NCBI RefSeq assembly: GCF_000766865.1
Contig: NZ_JNFA01000002.1
Coordinates: forward strand, 62,001 to 126,000
Direction of reading: 5' to 3'
Source: Listeria booriae
GTDB taxonomy: Bacteria > Bacillota > Bacilli > Lactobacillales > Listeriaceae
DNA length: 64,000 nucleotides
Position 1 is the stretch's first letter. The number at the start of each line of letters is the position of its first letter. This document shows positions 56,331 through 64,000 of the stretch, piece by piece. The notes below the pieces were generated by a model. That model did not search any database. It was not told the origin of the DNA and saw only the letters and a program-made list of their open reading frames with translations. Both the position numbers and the translations under genes were made by a program.

Positions 56331-58292
56331 CTAATAACCAACAGCTTTCACAGTAATCTGCGCTTTTCCATTCACTGTATACACATCCGTTGCGAAAAAT
56401 GCAGTTGACGGCGTTGTCCCGATCAGTTCCTGCGCGCCTTTACTATTTTTTTGATAAATTTCATAATAACGAACATGACCGATTGCTGTATTCCAAGTAA
56501 TTCGGGCATTTGTTTTGCGTTCAGGCGTTACTTTTTCAGTGACTTTTATGTTTTGTACGACGCCAACTGGGCCAGCATCACTGAAGCCTTGTAATGCAAT
56601 TTCCCCGATGTTTATTTTGGCATTTGTTTGCGCCGCGGTCGTTGTTGTTTCTAGGGAAATTTCTTTAATTGTTTTGCCGTAGTAGGGGCTTAGCGTTGTT
56701 GTCCAGTTCACCCAGCCAGTTCCTGAAGCTTTTAAAAGCACTTTGCGTGGCACTTTATCACCTGCAAATTGAAGCACTAATTTATGCGTCGCGTTGCTAC
56801 CTTTTACTTTCATAGAAAAAGTCGTATCGCGCTTCACTTTAATATCTGTCGCAAATAGCTTCGTAGTTGTTGTCCCGTTTTTCACAGCGTTTCCAGATAA
56901 AAGTAGGGAAGACGCGCCAGTGTAAGCATCGCCTGAAGTTATGCTCGCCGCAAGTTTATTCCCGCCAGTATTATCAAGAATAAAACGATACGTTGGCATC
57001 ACATCTTGCATGCCACGCTGATTCCATTCCCCAGTCTGTAACCGAACGCCGTTTTTATTGAAAAATGTCCCTTTCCCGGTATTGAAATTGGTCTTAAGCG
57101 GCAATGCCGAAATACCAGACTTTTCAGGATAATAGGCTGCAATCCCTTGCCAATCCTTCGCACCCGTCACATTTTCAGGATAACGCGGATCGACCTTATT
57201 TCCATTCCAGAACTTGTTTTCTTTGTTCGTAAATTCGGTCTGATTATGATTCGAACTATAATACACCCAACCAGGAATGTATAGTCCAAGCGAAACAATT
57301 GGTGCAGAAGAAGCAGGAGGGAAAATCGCATTCCAATTTACATTGCTATTGTAGCCATTTGACTGAACATCGACGCCGGCATAAAGTTTATAAGGACTAA
57401 CTCCGAGCGCCGCCGCATTCTGATTTGATGTCACCAAACGATTTGGATTCCAGCGAAAATCAACAAACATTCCATTGGATACTGCTTTCTTATTTTGCGT
57501 CAGAAACGGACTATTTTTCTCATTTAAAGCGCCTTGCCAATCAATTTCTCCAGTAGTTGTCATCGAATCGTACCAAATAATTTGCTGATTTGCTTTTTTC
57601 TTCGTTTGCATGTATTTCAAAACATCTTGCATTGCCGTAGCATCTGCAGCCGTAAAGCCGGTCGTCTCCTGATTAATAAACCAGCCATCAAATCCATAAT
57701 AATTCGCCACTTCTAATAATTTATCAGCCACGGGATAACGACCGTTCGCATCTTTCGTAATAAATTGCTTCACCCATTCCGGTTTTCCGCCATATACATT
57801 CGGTGGGAAAAAGACCGTTCCAAGCACAGGCACGCCGTTTTTATGCGCCATATCAATCGTATCCGCGCTCGGTGGAATAATAATCCCTTCCCCAGAAGAT
57901 CCCGCCCAAGCAACCAGCACATCAACATATTGCCACTGCGTCGGATTGTAGACTTTCACGCTTTTAAAACCTTGCGAAGGCGTTCCAGCCGTGTGTTCGT
58001 TAATAATATCGAGCGACATTAATTCCCCTTGTGACTTTTGCGTAGCGTTAGATTTAGCAGAAACTACCCGTTTTTTCAGCGGAATCGTTCCTTTATTGAA
58101 CGGCGCATCAGGATCATTTTGCGGACTCCATTTCACTAACTCATCCGGAAACCAGTAGGAGGCAAAAGGCTGTCCCGTTTTCGCCTGTGCCTCCTTATCC
58201 TCCGCAGTCATTGCCTGTGCATTCAAAGGTGGAGCGAGTGACGTCAATAGTGTTACACTTAGTAAAGCAGCTACCATTTTCGTTTTCTTCAT
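56331..58292 (-). CDS. Secreted endo-beta-N-acetylglucosaminidase, GH85
   Basis: 653 residues. A signal peptide (cut near NAQAM, ~residue 28) precedes a GH85 TIM barrel (~40-380). The catalytic pair is Asn207 and Glu209 in GFDGWFINQET, with IIWYDSMTTTGEIDWQ downstream, both typical of GH85. A beta-sandwich (~400-560, galactose-binding-like) and an FN3-like domain (~565-653) follow. GH85 enzymes cut the chitobiose core of N-glycans. No wall anchor, so it is probably released. It may forage host or environmental glycoproteins. Single gene on its strand. Confidence 0.9.
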   Translation of the reverse strand: MKKTKMVAALLSVTLLTSLAPPLNAQAMTAEDKEAQAKTGQPFASYWFPDELVKWSPQNDPDAPFNKGTIPLKKRVVSAKSNATQKSQGELMSLDIINEHTAGTPSQGFKSVKVYNPTQWQYVDVLVAWAGSSGEGIIIPPSADTIDMAHKNGVPVLGTVFFPPNVYGGKPEWVKQFITKDANGRYPVADKLLEVANYYGFDGWFINQETTGFTAADATAMQDVLKYMQTKKKANQQIIWYDSMTTTGEIDWQGALNEKNSPFLTQNKKAVSNGMFVDFRWNPNRLVTSNQNAAALGVSPYKLYAGVDVQSNGYNSNVNWNAIFPPASSAPIVSLGLYIPGWVYYSSNHNQTEFTNKENKFWNGNKVDPRYPENVTGAKDWQGIAAYYPEKSGISALPLKTNFNTGKGTFFNKNGVRLQTGEWNQRGMQDVMPTYRFILDNTGGNKLAASITSGDAYTGASSLLLSGNAVKNGTTTTKLFATDIKVKRDTTFSMKVKGSNATHKLVLQFAGDKVPRKVLLKASGTGWVNWTTTLSPYYGKTIKEISLETTTTAAQTNAKINIGEIALQGFSDAGPVGVVQNIKVTEKVTPERKTNARITWNTAIGHVRYYEIYQKNSKGAQELIGTTPSTAFFATDVYTVNGKAQITVKAVGY

Positions 58293-58495
58293 AACTTCTC
58301 TCCCTTTCTAAATATAATAATGCGCTTACATTTTTGCATAATTACAATAGATGTCCTACCAAGCTTACAACAAAAATTTCCAATAAAAAAGTAGCCATTT
58401 TAAAGATTACTAGACGAATCTTAGTTCCGCGATTGACTCTCCACCTACGTCATCGTTTAAACTAAACCTAGTAAGACAAAAAAGGAGGAAAGCAC

Positions 58496-59323
58496 ATGTT
58501 CAAAATCGGTGAATTTTCCAAGCTCGCAAACGTCAGCATCCGAGCATTGCGACATTACGATAAAATCGGCTTACTCATCCCAGAACAAATCAACGAAGCA
58601 ACCAATTATCGCAACTACTCGGCACAACAACTACAAACCATCAACAAAATTCAAAAATTAAAAGAAATCGGCCTTAGTTTAACCGTCATCAAAGAAATCC
58701 TCGCATCAAACGCCGAAGCCGCAACAATCCAATCACACTTAGCCATTCGCGAACTAGAACTCCAAGAAGAACTTCAAAAAATCAAGCAACAAAGCCAATT
58801 TCTAGAGGATTCGCGCCTCTTTTTAAAAGAAGACAGCAAGAAACTAAACTACCACGTCATTCAAAAAGAAATACCAAAGCGTGTTGTCGCAAGCGTCCGC
58901 GATGTCATCCCGAACTATTCTGATGAAGGCATACTATGGGAGAAACTTTATCAAATCCTGATGATGAATAACATTACTTTTGCGAAAGAACCGTATAACC
59001 TAGCTATTTTTCACGATGATTCTTACCAAGAAAGCAATGTAGACGTCGAAGTCCAAGTCGCAGTTCAAACGAGTCAACCAAATACCGGGATTACTTTTAA
59101 AGAAGCACCCGCAGTACAAGTCGCATCTGTCGTTATCACCGGAAGTTACGAACAAATGACAGCCGTGACCGAAACCGTGGCCATGTGGCTAGAAAATCAT
59201 CACTACCAGCTAAACGGCCCGATGTTCAATATTTATCACGTGTCCATCGCGACCGAACCGAATCCACAAAACTGGGTAACCGAAGCCTGTTTCCCAATAA
59301 AGGAGCAAACCAATGAAATATGA
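58496..59323 (+). CDS. MerR family regulator with GyrI-like effector domain
   Basis: 275 residues. The N-terminal winged helix FKIGEFSKLANVSIRALRHYDKIGLL is MerR; a coiled coil (residues ~80-120) links to a C-terminal GyrI-like/BmrR-type ligand domain. This resembles BmrR, where drug binding activates transcription. AAAGGAGGAAAG lies 6-7 bases before the ATG. It overlaps the next gene, itself a GyrI-like domain protein, by 11 bases. Confidence 0.88.
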   Translation: MFKIGEFSKLANVSIRALRHYDKIGLLIPEQINEATNYRNYSAQQLQTINKIQKLKEIGLSLTVIKEILASNAEAATIQSHLAIRELELQEELQKIKQQSQFLEDSRLFLKEDSKKLNYHVIQKEIPKRVVASVRDVIPNYSDEGILWEKLYQILMMNNITFAKEPYNLAIFHDDSYQESNVDVEVQVAVQTSQPNTGITFKEAPAVQVASVVITGSYEQMTAVTETVAMWLENHHYQLNGPMFNIYHVSIATEPNPQNWVTEACFPIKEQTNEI

Positions 59324-59927
59324 ATGGCGAAAACAAGACAAATCAATCTATTTACCAAAACAAAAACCCGAAATCATCGACATACCAGCGATGAAATACT
59401 TCACGATTAGCGGTAAAGGAAACCCCAATTCACCAGCCTTTTCAGAACTAATCAAAACACTGTACGCCGCATCTTACGCAGTGAAAATGATGCCTAAAAA
59501 AGTGACGGCACCAGAAGGCTATTACGACTACACCGTTTTCCCACTAGAAGGATTCTGGACACTAGAACCGGGTAGCAAAACACTAGACAAAGACCAACTC
59601 ATCTTCAAAATCATGATTCGCCAACCCGATTTCATCACCCCAGAATTGCTTGATTATGCCAAAGAAACTATCATCAAAAAAGTATCACCCGAAAATCGCG
59701 AGCTGTTAAAACTAGAAGAAATCACAGAAGGACTTAACTTACAGATGTTGCATATTGGTAGCTTTGATGATGAACCAGCAACTTTCGCCCAAATGGAAGA
59801 CTTTTGCGAGCAAAATAATATAATCCGTCTTAGCAAAAGCCACAAAGAAATCTACTTAAGCGATATTCACAAAGTTGCACCAGATAAATTAAAAACAACA
59901 CTCCGATTCGAAATAAAATATAAATAA
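59313..59927 (+). CDS. GyrI-like small-molecule binding protein
   Basis: 204 residues. An early IIDIPAMKYFTISGKGNPN and YYDYTVFPLEGFWTL pattern, then a C-terminal LKTTLRFEIKYK strand, fit the GyrI-like small-molecule binding (SOUL/GyrI) superfamily. No DNA-binding motif is seen. In some relatives such proteins hydrolyse or sequester toxic compounds. AAAGGAGCAA lies upstream of the ATG within the preceding gene; the overlap indicates coupling with the MerR-GyrI regulator. Confidence 0.82.
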   Translation: MKYEWRKQDKSIYLPKQKPEIIDIPAMKYFTISGKGNPNSPAFSELIKTLYAASYAVKMMPKKVTAPEGYYDYTVFPLEGFWTLEPGSKTLDKDQLIFKIMIRQPDFITPELLDYAKETIIKKVSPENRELLKLEEITEGLNLQMLHIGSFDDEPATFAQMEDFCEQNNIIRLSKSHKEIYLSDIHKVAPDKLKTTLRFEIKYK

Positions 59928-59933
59928 TTCTAA

Positions 59934-59981
59934 AAAACTTTTCCCGTTAACGACCTGTTGATGAGAAAGGTTTTTTATATA
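59934..59981 (+). terminator. Terminator candidate after the GyrI-like gene
   Basis: AAAAAACTTTTCCC pairs imperfectly with GAGAAAGGTTTTTT. Confidence 0.5.
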
Positions 59982-60117
59982 GAAGAAAGAAGGATTTTTT
60001 AACCCGATTTCTACAAAATAATTGTATTCCGCCTAAATTTCATACTATAATAGAACAAGGGAAAAAGACTTCGTGGTATGTTAGCAAGCGTTAAAAGAAA
60101 TGAGGTCATAATTCGTT

Positions 60118-60660
60118 ATGAAAACAGAAGCATTGTCGAAGAAGTATAAAATTCTTAACGACAAAAAAAGCATGCAAACCATTAAGATCATGGCGGCTGT
60201 TCTCATGGCAGTGATGTTAATTGTGGGACTTGTTTTAGCATTACGAGAATCAGTGCCAATCAACTTTACTATAGAAGGAATTATTTTATTTTGTATAGCA
60301 TTTTACATTTTATTTGCCATTCATGAACTAATTCACGGATTACTTTTCTGGGTATTCGGCAACACCAAGCTACATTTTGGCTTTAAAAAGGGATTTCTCT
60401 ATGTCAACTGTCCGAAGCAACTATTTTCAAAATGGCAGTTTCAAATAATCAATATCGGACCATGTATTTTGTTAACACTCATCTTAGTTATTTTAGCATT
60501 AGAATTCCCAGTGTATCTCGTCGCTATATACGTATTAATCGCGGCTCATTCAGGCTTTTGCATGTCAGACTTATACGCGATGAAAATCGTTGCCAGAGCA
60601 CCTAAAAAAGCAAAAATCAAAGATACAAAAGATGGAATTGCAATCATAACTCAGTCTTAA
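60118..60660 (+). CDS. DUF3267-type membrane zinc metallopeptidase-like protein
   Basis: 180 residues with four membrane helices. The HExxH-type motif is His69-Glu-Leu-Ile-His73 (FAIHELIHGLLFW) at the end of the second helix. GFKKGFLYVNCPKQL and a later helix with SGFCMSDLYAM complete the DUF3267 pattern. This could be an intramembrane protease fold; no substrate is known. A GAGG is about 13 bases before the ATG, rather far. Single gene. Confidence 0.82.
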   Translation: MKTEALSKKYKILNDKKSMQTIKIMAAVLMAVMLIVGLVLALRESVPINFTIEGIILFCIAFYILFAIHELIHGLLFWVFGNTKLHFGFKKGFLYVNCPKQLFSKWQFQIINIGPCILLTLILVILALEFPVYLVAIYVLIAAHSGFCMSDLYAMKIVARAPKKAKIKDTKDGIAIITQS

Positions 60661-60665
60661 GTTGG

Positions 60666-60695
60666 TTGTAAATTGTTATACATGTCAGTTACAAT
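60666..60695 (+). promoter_or_regulatory. Promoter candidate of the first GH73 gene
   Basis: TTGTAA (60666-60671), 18-base spacer, TACAAT (60690-60695), about 55 bases before the ATG. Confidence 0.5.
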
Positions 60696-60750
60696 AAAGG
60701 GTATGGGATAAAAAGGGCAATCAGATGACAGAAAGTAGGTTTACAATAGA

Positions 60751-61599
60751 ATGCATAAAAAGAAAACAACACTACTTATCGGGATCTTGCTATCGGCTAT
60801 CGTGCTTGGCGCAGTAGCTTTCATTGCCATCGATAAACTATTTTTTCAACAAGAAGAGCCTGTCGAAATCACACGCGTTGATCCACAACAAGAGTTCATT
60901 AATTTATTAGCAGGTCACGCCCAAGAAATACAAGACCAGGAAGGCATTTTAACAAGTATTACATTGGCTCAAGCGATTTTGGAGTCCAATTGGGGAGAAA
61001 GTAAGCTAGCCACAGAAGGCCGCAACTTGTTCGGAATAAAAGGCGAATATCAGAAAGACTCCGTTACGATGCCAACACAAGAATTCGAGAACAACGAATG
61101 GATTACGATTGACGCGGCTTTCAGAAAATATCCGACTTGGTTTGAATCGTTAGATGACCACGCAGCACTATTTTTAAAAGGCACGTCTTGGGATAAAACA
61201 AAATACCAAGGTGTCATCAAAGCAAAAGATTACAAAACAGCGGCCAATGCATTACAAAAAGCAGGCTACGCAACAGATCCTGGATATGCCGAGAAATTAA
61301 TCGAGCTAATCGAACAAAGAAATTTGCAAGCATATGACCAAATTTACGATCCGATTCGCTATGTCAAGCAAGTTGACGATGTGGGAACCGCAAAGTTGGC
61401 AAAAGATACAAGAATCTGGTCTAGCCCACCAAGAACAAAAAATGCTAAACCTATTGACGATTTAGCAAAATACGGCGCTGAAAAATTAAAAATCGCGCAA
61501 GAAATGCAAGTTGGAAATGGAATATGGTACCAAATAAAACAAGACAAAAAGACATTAGGTTGGGTAAAAAATAATATAATTCAAATTAAAACGCTATGA
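60751..61599 (+). CDS. Membrane-anchored glucosaminidase (GH73) with one GW-like module
   Basis: 282 residues: an uncleaved N-terminal helix (LLIGILLSAIVLGAVAFIAI), a GH73 domain (~50-190) with the catalytic Glu in TLAQAILESNWGESKLA, and one C-terminal SH3/GW-like module ending in GWVKNNII. It cuts the glycan of peptidoglycan between GlcNAc and MurNAc. The next gene is a paralogue with a cleavable signal and two GW modules. AGTAGG precedes the ATG at normal distance. Confidence 0.88.
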   Translation: MHKKKTTLLIGILLSAIVLGAVAFIAIDKLFFQQEEPVEITRVDPQQEFINLLAGHAQEIQDQEGILTSITLAQAILESNWGESKLATEGRNLFGIKGEYQKDSVTMPTQEFENNEWITIDAAFRKYPTWFESLDDHAALFLKGTSWDKTKYQGVIKAKDYKTAANALQKAGYATDPGYAEKLIELIEQRNLQAYDQIYDPIRYVKQVDDVGTAKLAKDTRIWSSPPRTKNAKPIDDLAKYGAEKLKIAQEMQVGNGIWYQIKQDKKTLGWVKNNIIQIKTL

Positions 61600-61617
61600 A
61601 AATATAGCGTTTTTTTG
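61588..61617 (+). terminator. Terminator of the first GH73 gene
   Basis: AAAACGCTAT pairs with ATAGCGTTTT around a 6-base loop, with T run. The stop codon lies in the stem. Confidence 0.9.
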
Positions 61618-61820
61618 ATGTGGTCAAAAAAAATTCACGTTTGCCAACACGCATAAGATAGCGGTCTAGACAAATGTTGTAACATTATAAACAGAAATGA
61701 CACGTTCCTGTAACCTAAATGCAACACTAATTTTGCTAGAATGAACCCTGTTGATTTGAAGAAGAGACTAGAAAGTAAAAAAACTATAAAAAAATCAGAA
61801 AGAAGTGTAGAAAAAGTCGT

Positions 61821-62888
61821 ATGAAAAAATCAGTCAAGCGCAATTTGGCTATCTTAGGAACTGTCGGAATGATGATGGGCTCGATGGTACTTCCTGTTAG
61901 CGCATTTGCCGCCGAGAGCGAAATGAATACACAAGTAAGCTACACCAATTCTCAGCAGAATTTTCTTAATAAAATAGTCCCAGATGCCCAGAAGCTACAA
62001 CGTGAACACGGTATTTTAACCAGTGTCACGATTGCCCAAGCCATCTTAGAATCAGGCTGGGGAAACAGTGGTTTAACACAACAAGCCAATAATTTATTTG
62101 GTATGAAAGGTAGCTACGAAGGCCAGTCTGTCACAATGAACACGAAAGAGTTCTATGACAACAACTGGACAACGATCGATGCGGCATTCCGTGCGTATCC
62201 AAGCTACTATGAGTCACTAGAAGACCATGCGTTATTATTCGTCAACGGTCCTTCATGGGGCGGAAATAATTACGCAAATCTTATTGGTGAGGAAGATTAC
62301 CGACAAGCAGCAGAAATCATCGAAGACGGCGGTTACGCAACAGCGCCAGATTATGCACAAGAACTAATCAGCACAGTAGAAACTTACGGTTTAGCGAAAT
62401 ACGATCAAGTCTATGATAAAATCACCGAGAAAACAAACATCTACGCGTATGGCGAAATCCGAGGCGGCGCAACTGGTACAGTTTGGAGCGCACCAGAAAC
62501 ATTAAAAGGCGCCACTAAAAAAGCCTCGTTAAACCAGTACAAAAGTAAAGATTTACGATTAATGAATCGCGTGAAAGTAAGTAATGGCTCCACATGGTAC
62601 GAAGCGTCCATCAACGGTCAAAACATTGGCTGGATGAACGAAAAGAACCTAAACCTTATTTACAAAACGTCCATGGAACAAGAAGTAAACTTAATCAGAG
62701 GTGTAGAAAATTCAAACGGTCGAATTTATGCATTCCCAGTCATTGATACTAGCACGTTCAAAGGAACGCTTGCCGGACTAAACGAAGTCCATGTTGACAG
62801 CCAAGCAGTTGTAAACGATAAAATCTGGTATCGTGTAAATGACGGAACACAACGACTAGGTTGGGTCGAAGCACCAATGTTAAAATAA
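61821..62888 (+). CDS. Secreted glucosaminidase (GH73) with two GW modules
   Basis: 355 residues: signal peptide (cut near VSAFAAES, ~residue 31), GH73 domain (~45-195, IAQAILESGWGNSGLT with the catalytic Glu), then two GW modules (~205-280, ending GWMNEKNL, and ~280-355, ending GWVEAPML). GW modules bind lipoteichoic acid in Listeria autolysins such as Ami. An autolysin loosely attached to the surface. Own promoter region and terminator. AGAAGTG-type weak ribosome binding site before the ATG. Confidence 0.9.
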   Translation: MKKSVKRNLAILGTVGMMMGSMVLPVSAFAAESEMNTQVSYTNSQQNFLNKIVPDAQKLQREHGILTSVTIAQAILESGWGNSGLTQQANNLFGMKGSYEGQSVTMNTKEFYDNNWTTIDAAFRAYPSYYESLEDHALLFVNGPSWGGNNYANLIGEEDYRQAAEIIEDGGYATAPDYAQELISTVETYGLAKYDQVYDKITEKTNIYAYGEIRGGATGTVWSAPETLKGATKKASLNQYKSKDLRLMNRVKVSNGSTWYEASINGQNIGWMNEKNLNLIYKTSMEQEVNLIRGVENSNGRIYAFPVIDTSTFKGTLAGLNEVHVDSQAVVNDKIWYRVNDGTQRLGWVEAPMLK

Positions 62889-62890
62889 AA

Positions 62891-62938
62891 TAGAAAAAAT
62901 CTCGCACGCTTAAAAAATGAGCCGCGAGATTTTTTTAT
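62891..62938. terminator. Terminator of the second GH73 gene
   Basis: AAAAATCTCGC (62895-62905) pairs with GCGAGATTTTT (62924-62934), followed by T. Confidence 0.9.
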
Positions 62939-62984
62939 TTAGAGGATTTTTCAAACATTTGTCGAATATATATACTATAAGCAA

Positions 62985-63740
62985 TTAAAAGGTTATATCG
63001 AGTTCTACTGGGCAATGGTCAGAACCAAGAATGTCTGCATGAATAGCCGCCTCTACTATATTCGGAGCAATCCGATTAGAGACTACGAAATAATCAATCC
63101 GCCATCCAGTATTTCTGGCACGAGCATTCATTCGATAAGACCACCAGGAATAGGCACCTTCTAGTTCGGGATACAGATGACGGAATGAGTCTGTGAATCC
63201 AGCGGCTAGTAAATCTGAGAATTTCCCACGTTCTTCATCAGAGAATCCAGCATTTTTGCGATTTGTTTTAGGATTTTTCAAGTCGATTTCTTGGTGCGCC
63301 ACATTAAGATCTCCACATACTACAACTGGTTTTATGGCATCTAATTTTTTTAAATGATTTAAGAAAGCATCTTCCCAACTCATTCGGTAATCAAGACGTT
63401 TTAACTCATTCTGAGAATTTGGCGTATAAACGGTAATCATATAGAATTCTGGAAACTCCAATGTAATGACGCGGCCTTCTTGGTCATGTTCTTCGATATC
63501 TAGCCCATAAGTTACCGTGATAGGTTCGATTTTTGAGAAGATGGCTGTGCCTGAATAGCCTTTCTTAACTGCATAATTCCAGTAATCATGATACCCAGAC
63601 AAGTCCAGTTCAATTTGACCTTCCTGTAGTTTCGTCTCTTGTAAGCAGAATATATCAGCATCTACAGTTCGGAAATACTCCATGAAGCCTTTCTTTTCAG
63701 CAGCTCTAAGTCCATTCACGTTCCACGAAATTAATTTCAA
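62985..63740 (-). CDS. Exodeoxyribonuclease III (ExoA/XthA family)
   Basis: 251 residues, full length. [24 protein letters not shown] (catalytic Glu), [26 protein letters not shown] and the final [10 protein letters not shown] (catalytic Asp-His) are all present. It is an AP endonuclease and 3'-5' exonuclease for base-excision repair. I chose the TTG at 63740, with AAAGGAGTG 6-7 bases upstream, giving the usual [10 protein letters not shown] start; a GTG three codons earlier overlaps that site. It is divergent from the next gene. Confidence 0.95.
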   Translation of the reverse strand: MKLISWNVNGLRAAEKKGFMEYFRTVDADIFCLQETKLQEGQIELDLSGYHDYWNYAVKKGYSGTAIFSKIEPITVTYGLDIEEHDQEGRVITLEFPEFYMITVYTPNSQNELKRLDYRMSWEDAFLNHLKKLDAIKPVVVCGDLNVAHQEIDLKNPKTNRKNAGFSDEERGKFSDLLAAGFTDSFRHLYPELEGAYSWWSYRMNARARNTGWRIDYFVVSNRIAPNIVEAAIHADILGSDHCPVELDITF

Positions 63741-63815
63741 TTTTATCACTCCTTTAGTTAGTATTATTATACCTTACAATAATTATTAGGTATAATGTGA
63801 AGGAGGAGGAAGCCT

Positions 63816-64000
63816 ATGAAATATATTATTTTCTTACGTGCAATCAATGTTGGCGGTAATCGCAAAATAAAGATGCTTGATTTAAGAGAAGTTCTCACGG
63901 CGAATGCTTATCAGAATGTCACGACCTACATTCAATCAGGTAATGTCATTGCAGAGCATGCTGAGACTAGTTACGAATGGGTTCAAGAGAATATAGCCGC
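63816..64000 (+). CDS. DUF1697 family protein, N-terminal part (cut by window end)
   Basis: The first 61 residues are visible. MKYIIFLRAINVGGNRKIKM and TYIQSGNVIAE are the DUF1697 signature. Full members are about 170-180 residues, of unknown function. AAGGAGGAGG lies 6 bases before the ATG. It is incomplete at the right edge. Confidence 0.8.
   Translation, partial: MKYIIFLRAINVGGNRKIKMLDLREVLTANAYQNVTTYIQSGNVIAEHAETSYEWVQENIA

Noticed and set aside
1-64000. CRISPR array or intact insertion sequence
   Set aside because: No regularly spaced repeats and no transposase or integrase gene were seen on either strand.

Overview
The window looks like a chromosomal segment of a Listeria, most likely one of the environmental (sensu lato) species. 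The main evidence is gene order. ydbS-ydbT-cgoX-acpS-alr-mazE-mazF-rsbR-rsbS-rsbT-rsbU-rsbV-rsbW-sigB-rsbX occupies 12.2-23.1 kb, and the tsaE-tsaB-rimI-tsaD operon lies at 2.6-5.2 kb. The base composition is low to moderate GC, with strong Firmicute ribosome binding sites and frequent GTG and TTG starts. Surface proteins carry GW, WxL, LPXTG and bacterial Ig modules. The species cannot be fixed from this sequence alone.

Layout. 0-1.9 kb: the 3' end of a polymorphic toxin gene with an LHH-type nuclease tip, then two SUKH-type immunity genes. 2-7.3 kb: VanZ-like protein, the t6A tRNA-modification operon and the Kup potassium transporter. 7.3-12 kb: an Rrf2 regulator with a YhgE/Pip membrane protein, a preQ1-I riboswitch in front of queT, and two small exported proteins. 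12.2-23.1 kb: the housekeeping block ending in the complete sigma-B partner-switching module, with a sigma-B-type promoter at the rsbU/rsbV junction. 23.4-29.8 kb: a secreted Ig-repeat protein, then four genes that together read as a vancomycin-resistance-like D-Ala-D-Ser pathway: a PBP-type D,D-carboxypeptidase lipoprotein, a VanC/VanG-like ligase, a VanXY-like peptidase and a VanT-like racemase without its membrane domain. These lie between rsbX and tex. 29.9-32.8 kb: tex, a SprT-like gene, tRNA-Asn and tRNA-Ser.

32.9-36.8 kb (minus strand): a cell-wall sugar operon (PTS IIC, small membrane protein, anmK, mupG) driven by a strong promoter whose -35 lies inside a perfect catabolite-repression (cre) site. 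A divergent LPXTG glycoside-hydrolase-like protein follows. 39.5-43.3 kb: tRNA-Glu and tRNA-Leu, then a 3.4-kb toxin island bounded by a direct repeat of the 3' part of tRNA-Leu plus its terminator. The island carries a type VII secretion LXG-EndoU toxin with two small partner proteins and two immunity candidates.

43.3-64 kb: mostly single genes and small operons. They include an SGNH hydrolase, CorA, an alpha/beta hydrolase with a TetR regulator, two WxL surface proteins (one with plant-type leucine-rich repeats), a Crp/Fnr regulator, MerR-linked operons, paired YdcZ membrane proteins, a uracil-DNA glycosylase, a secreted GH85 endoglycosidase, two GH73-GW autolysins, ExoIII, and the start of a DUF1697 gene cut by the window end.

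Most of the accessory content concerns the cell envelope: making, protecting, recycling or decorating peptidoglycan, plus contact-dependent toxins. The best candidates for something undescribed are the van-like cluster without its own two-component regulator and the tRNA-Leu toxin island without an integrase.
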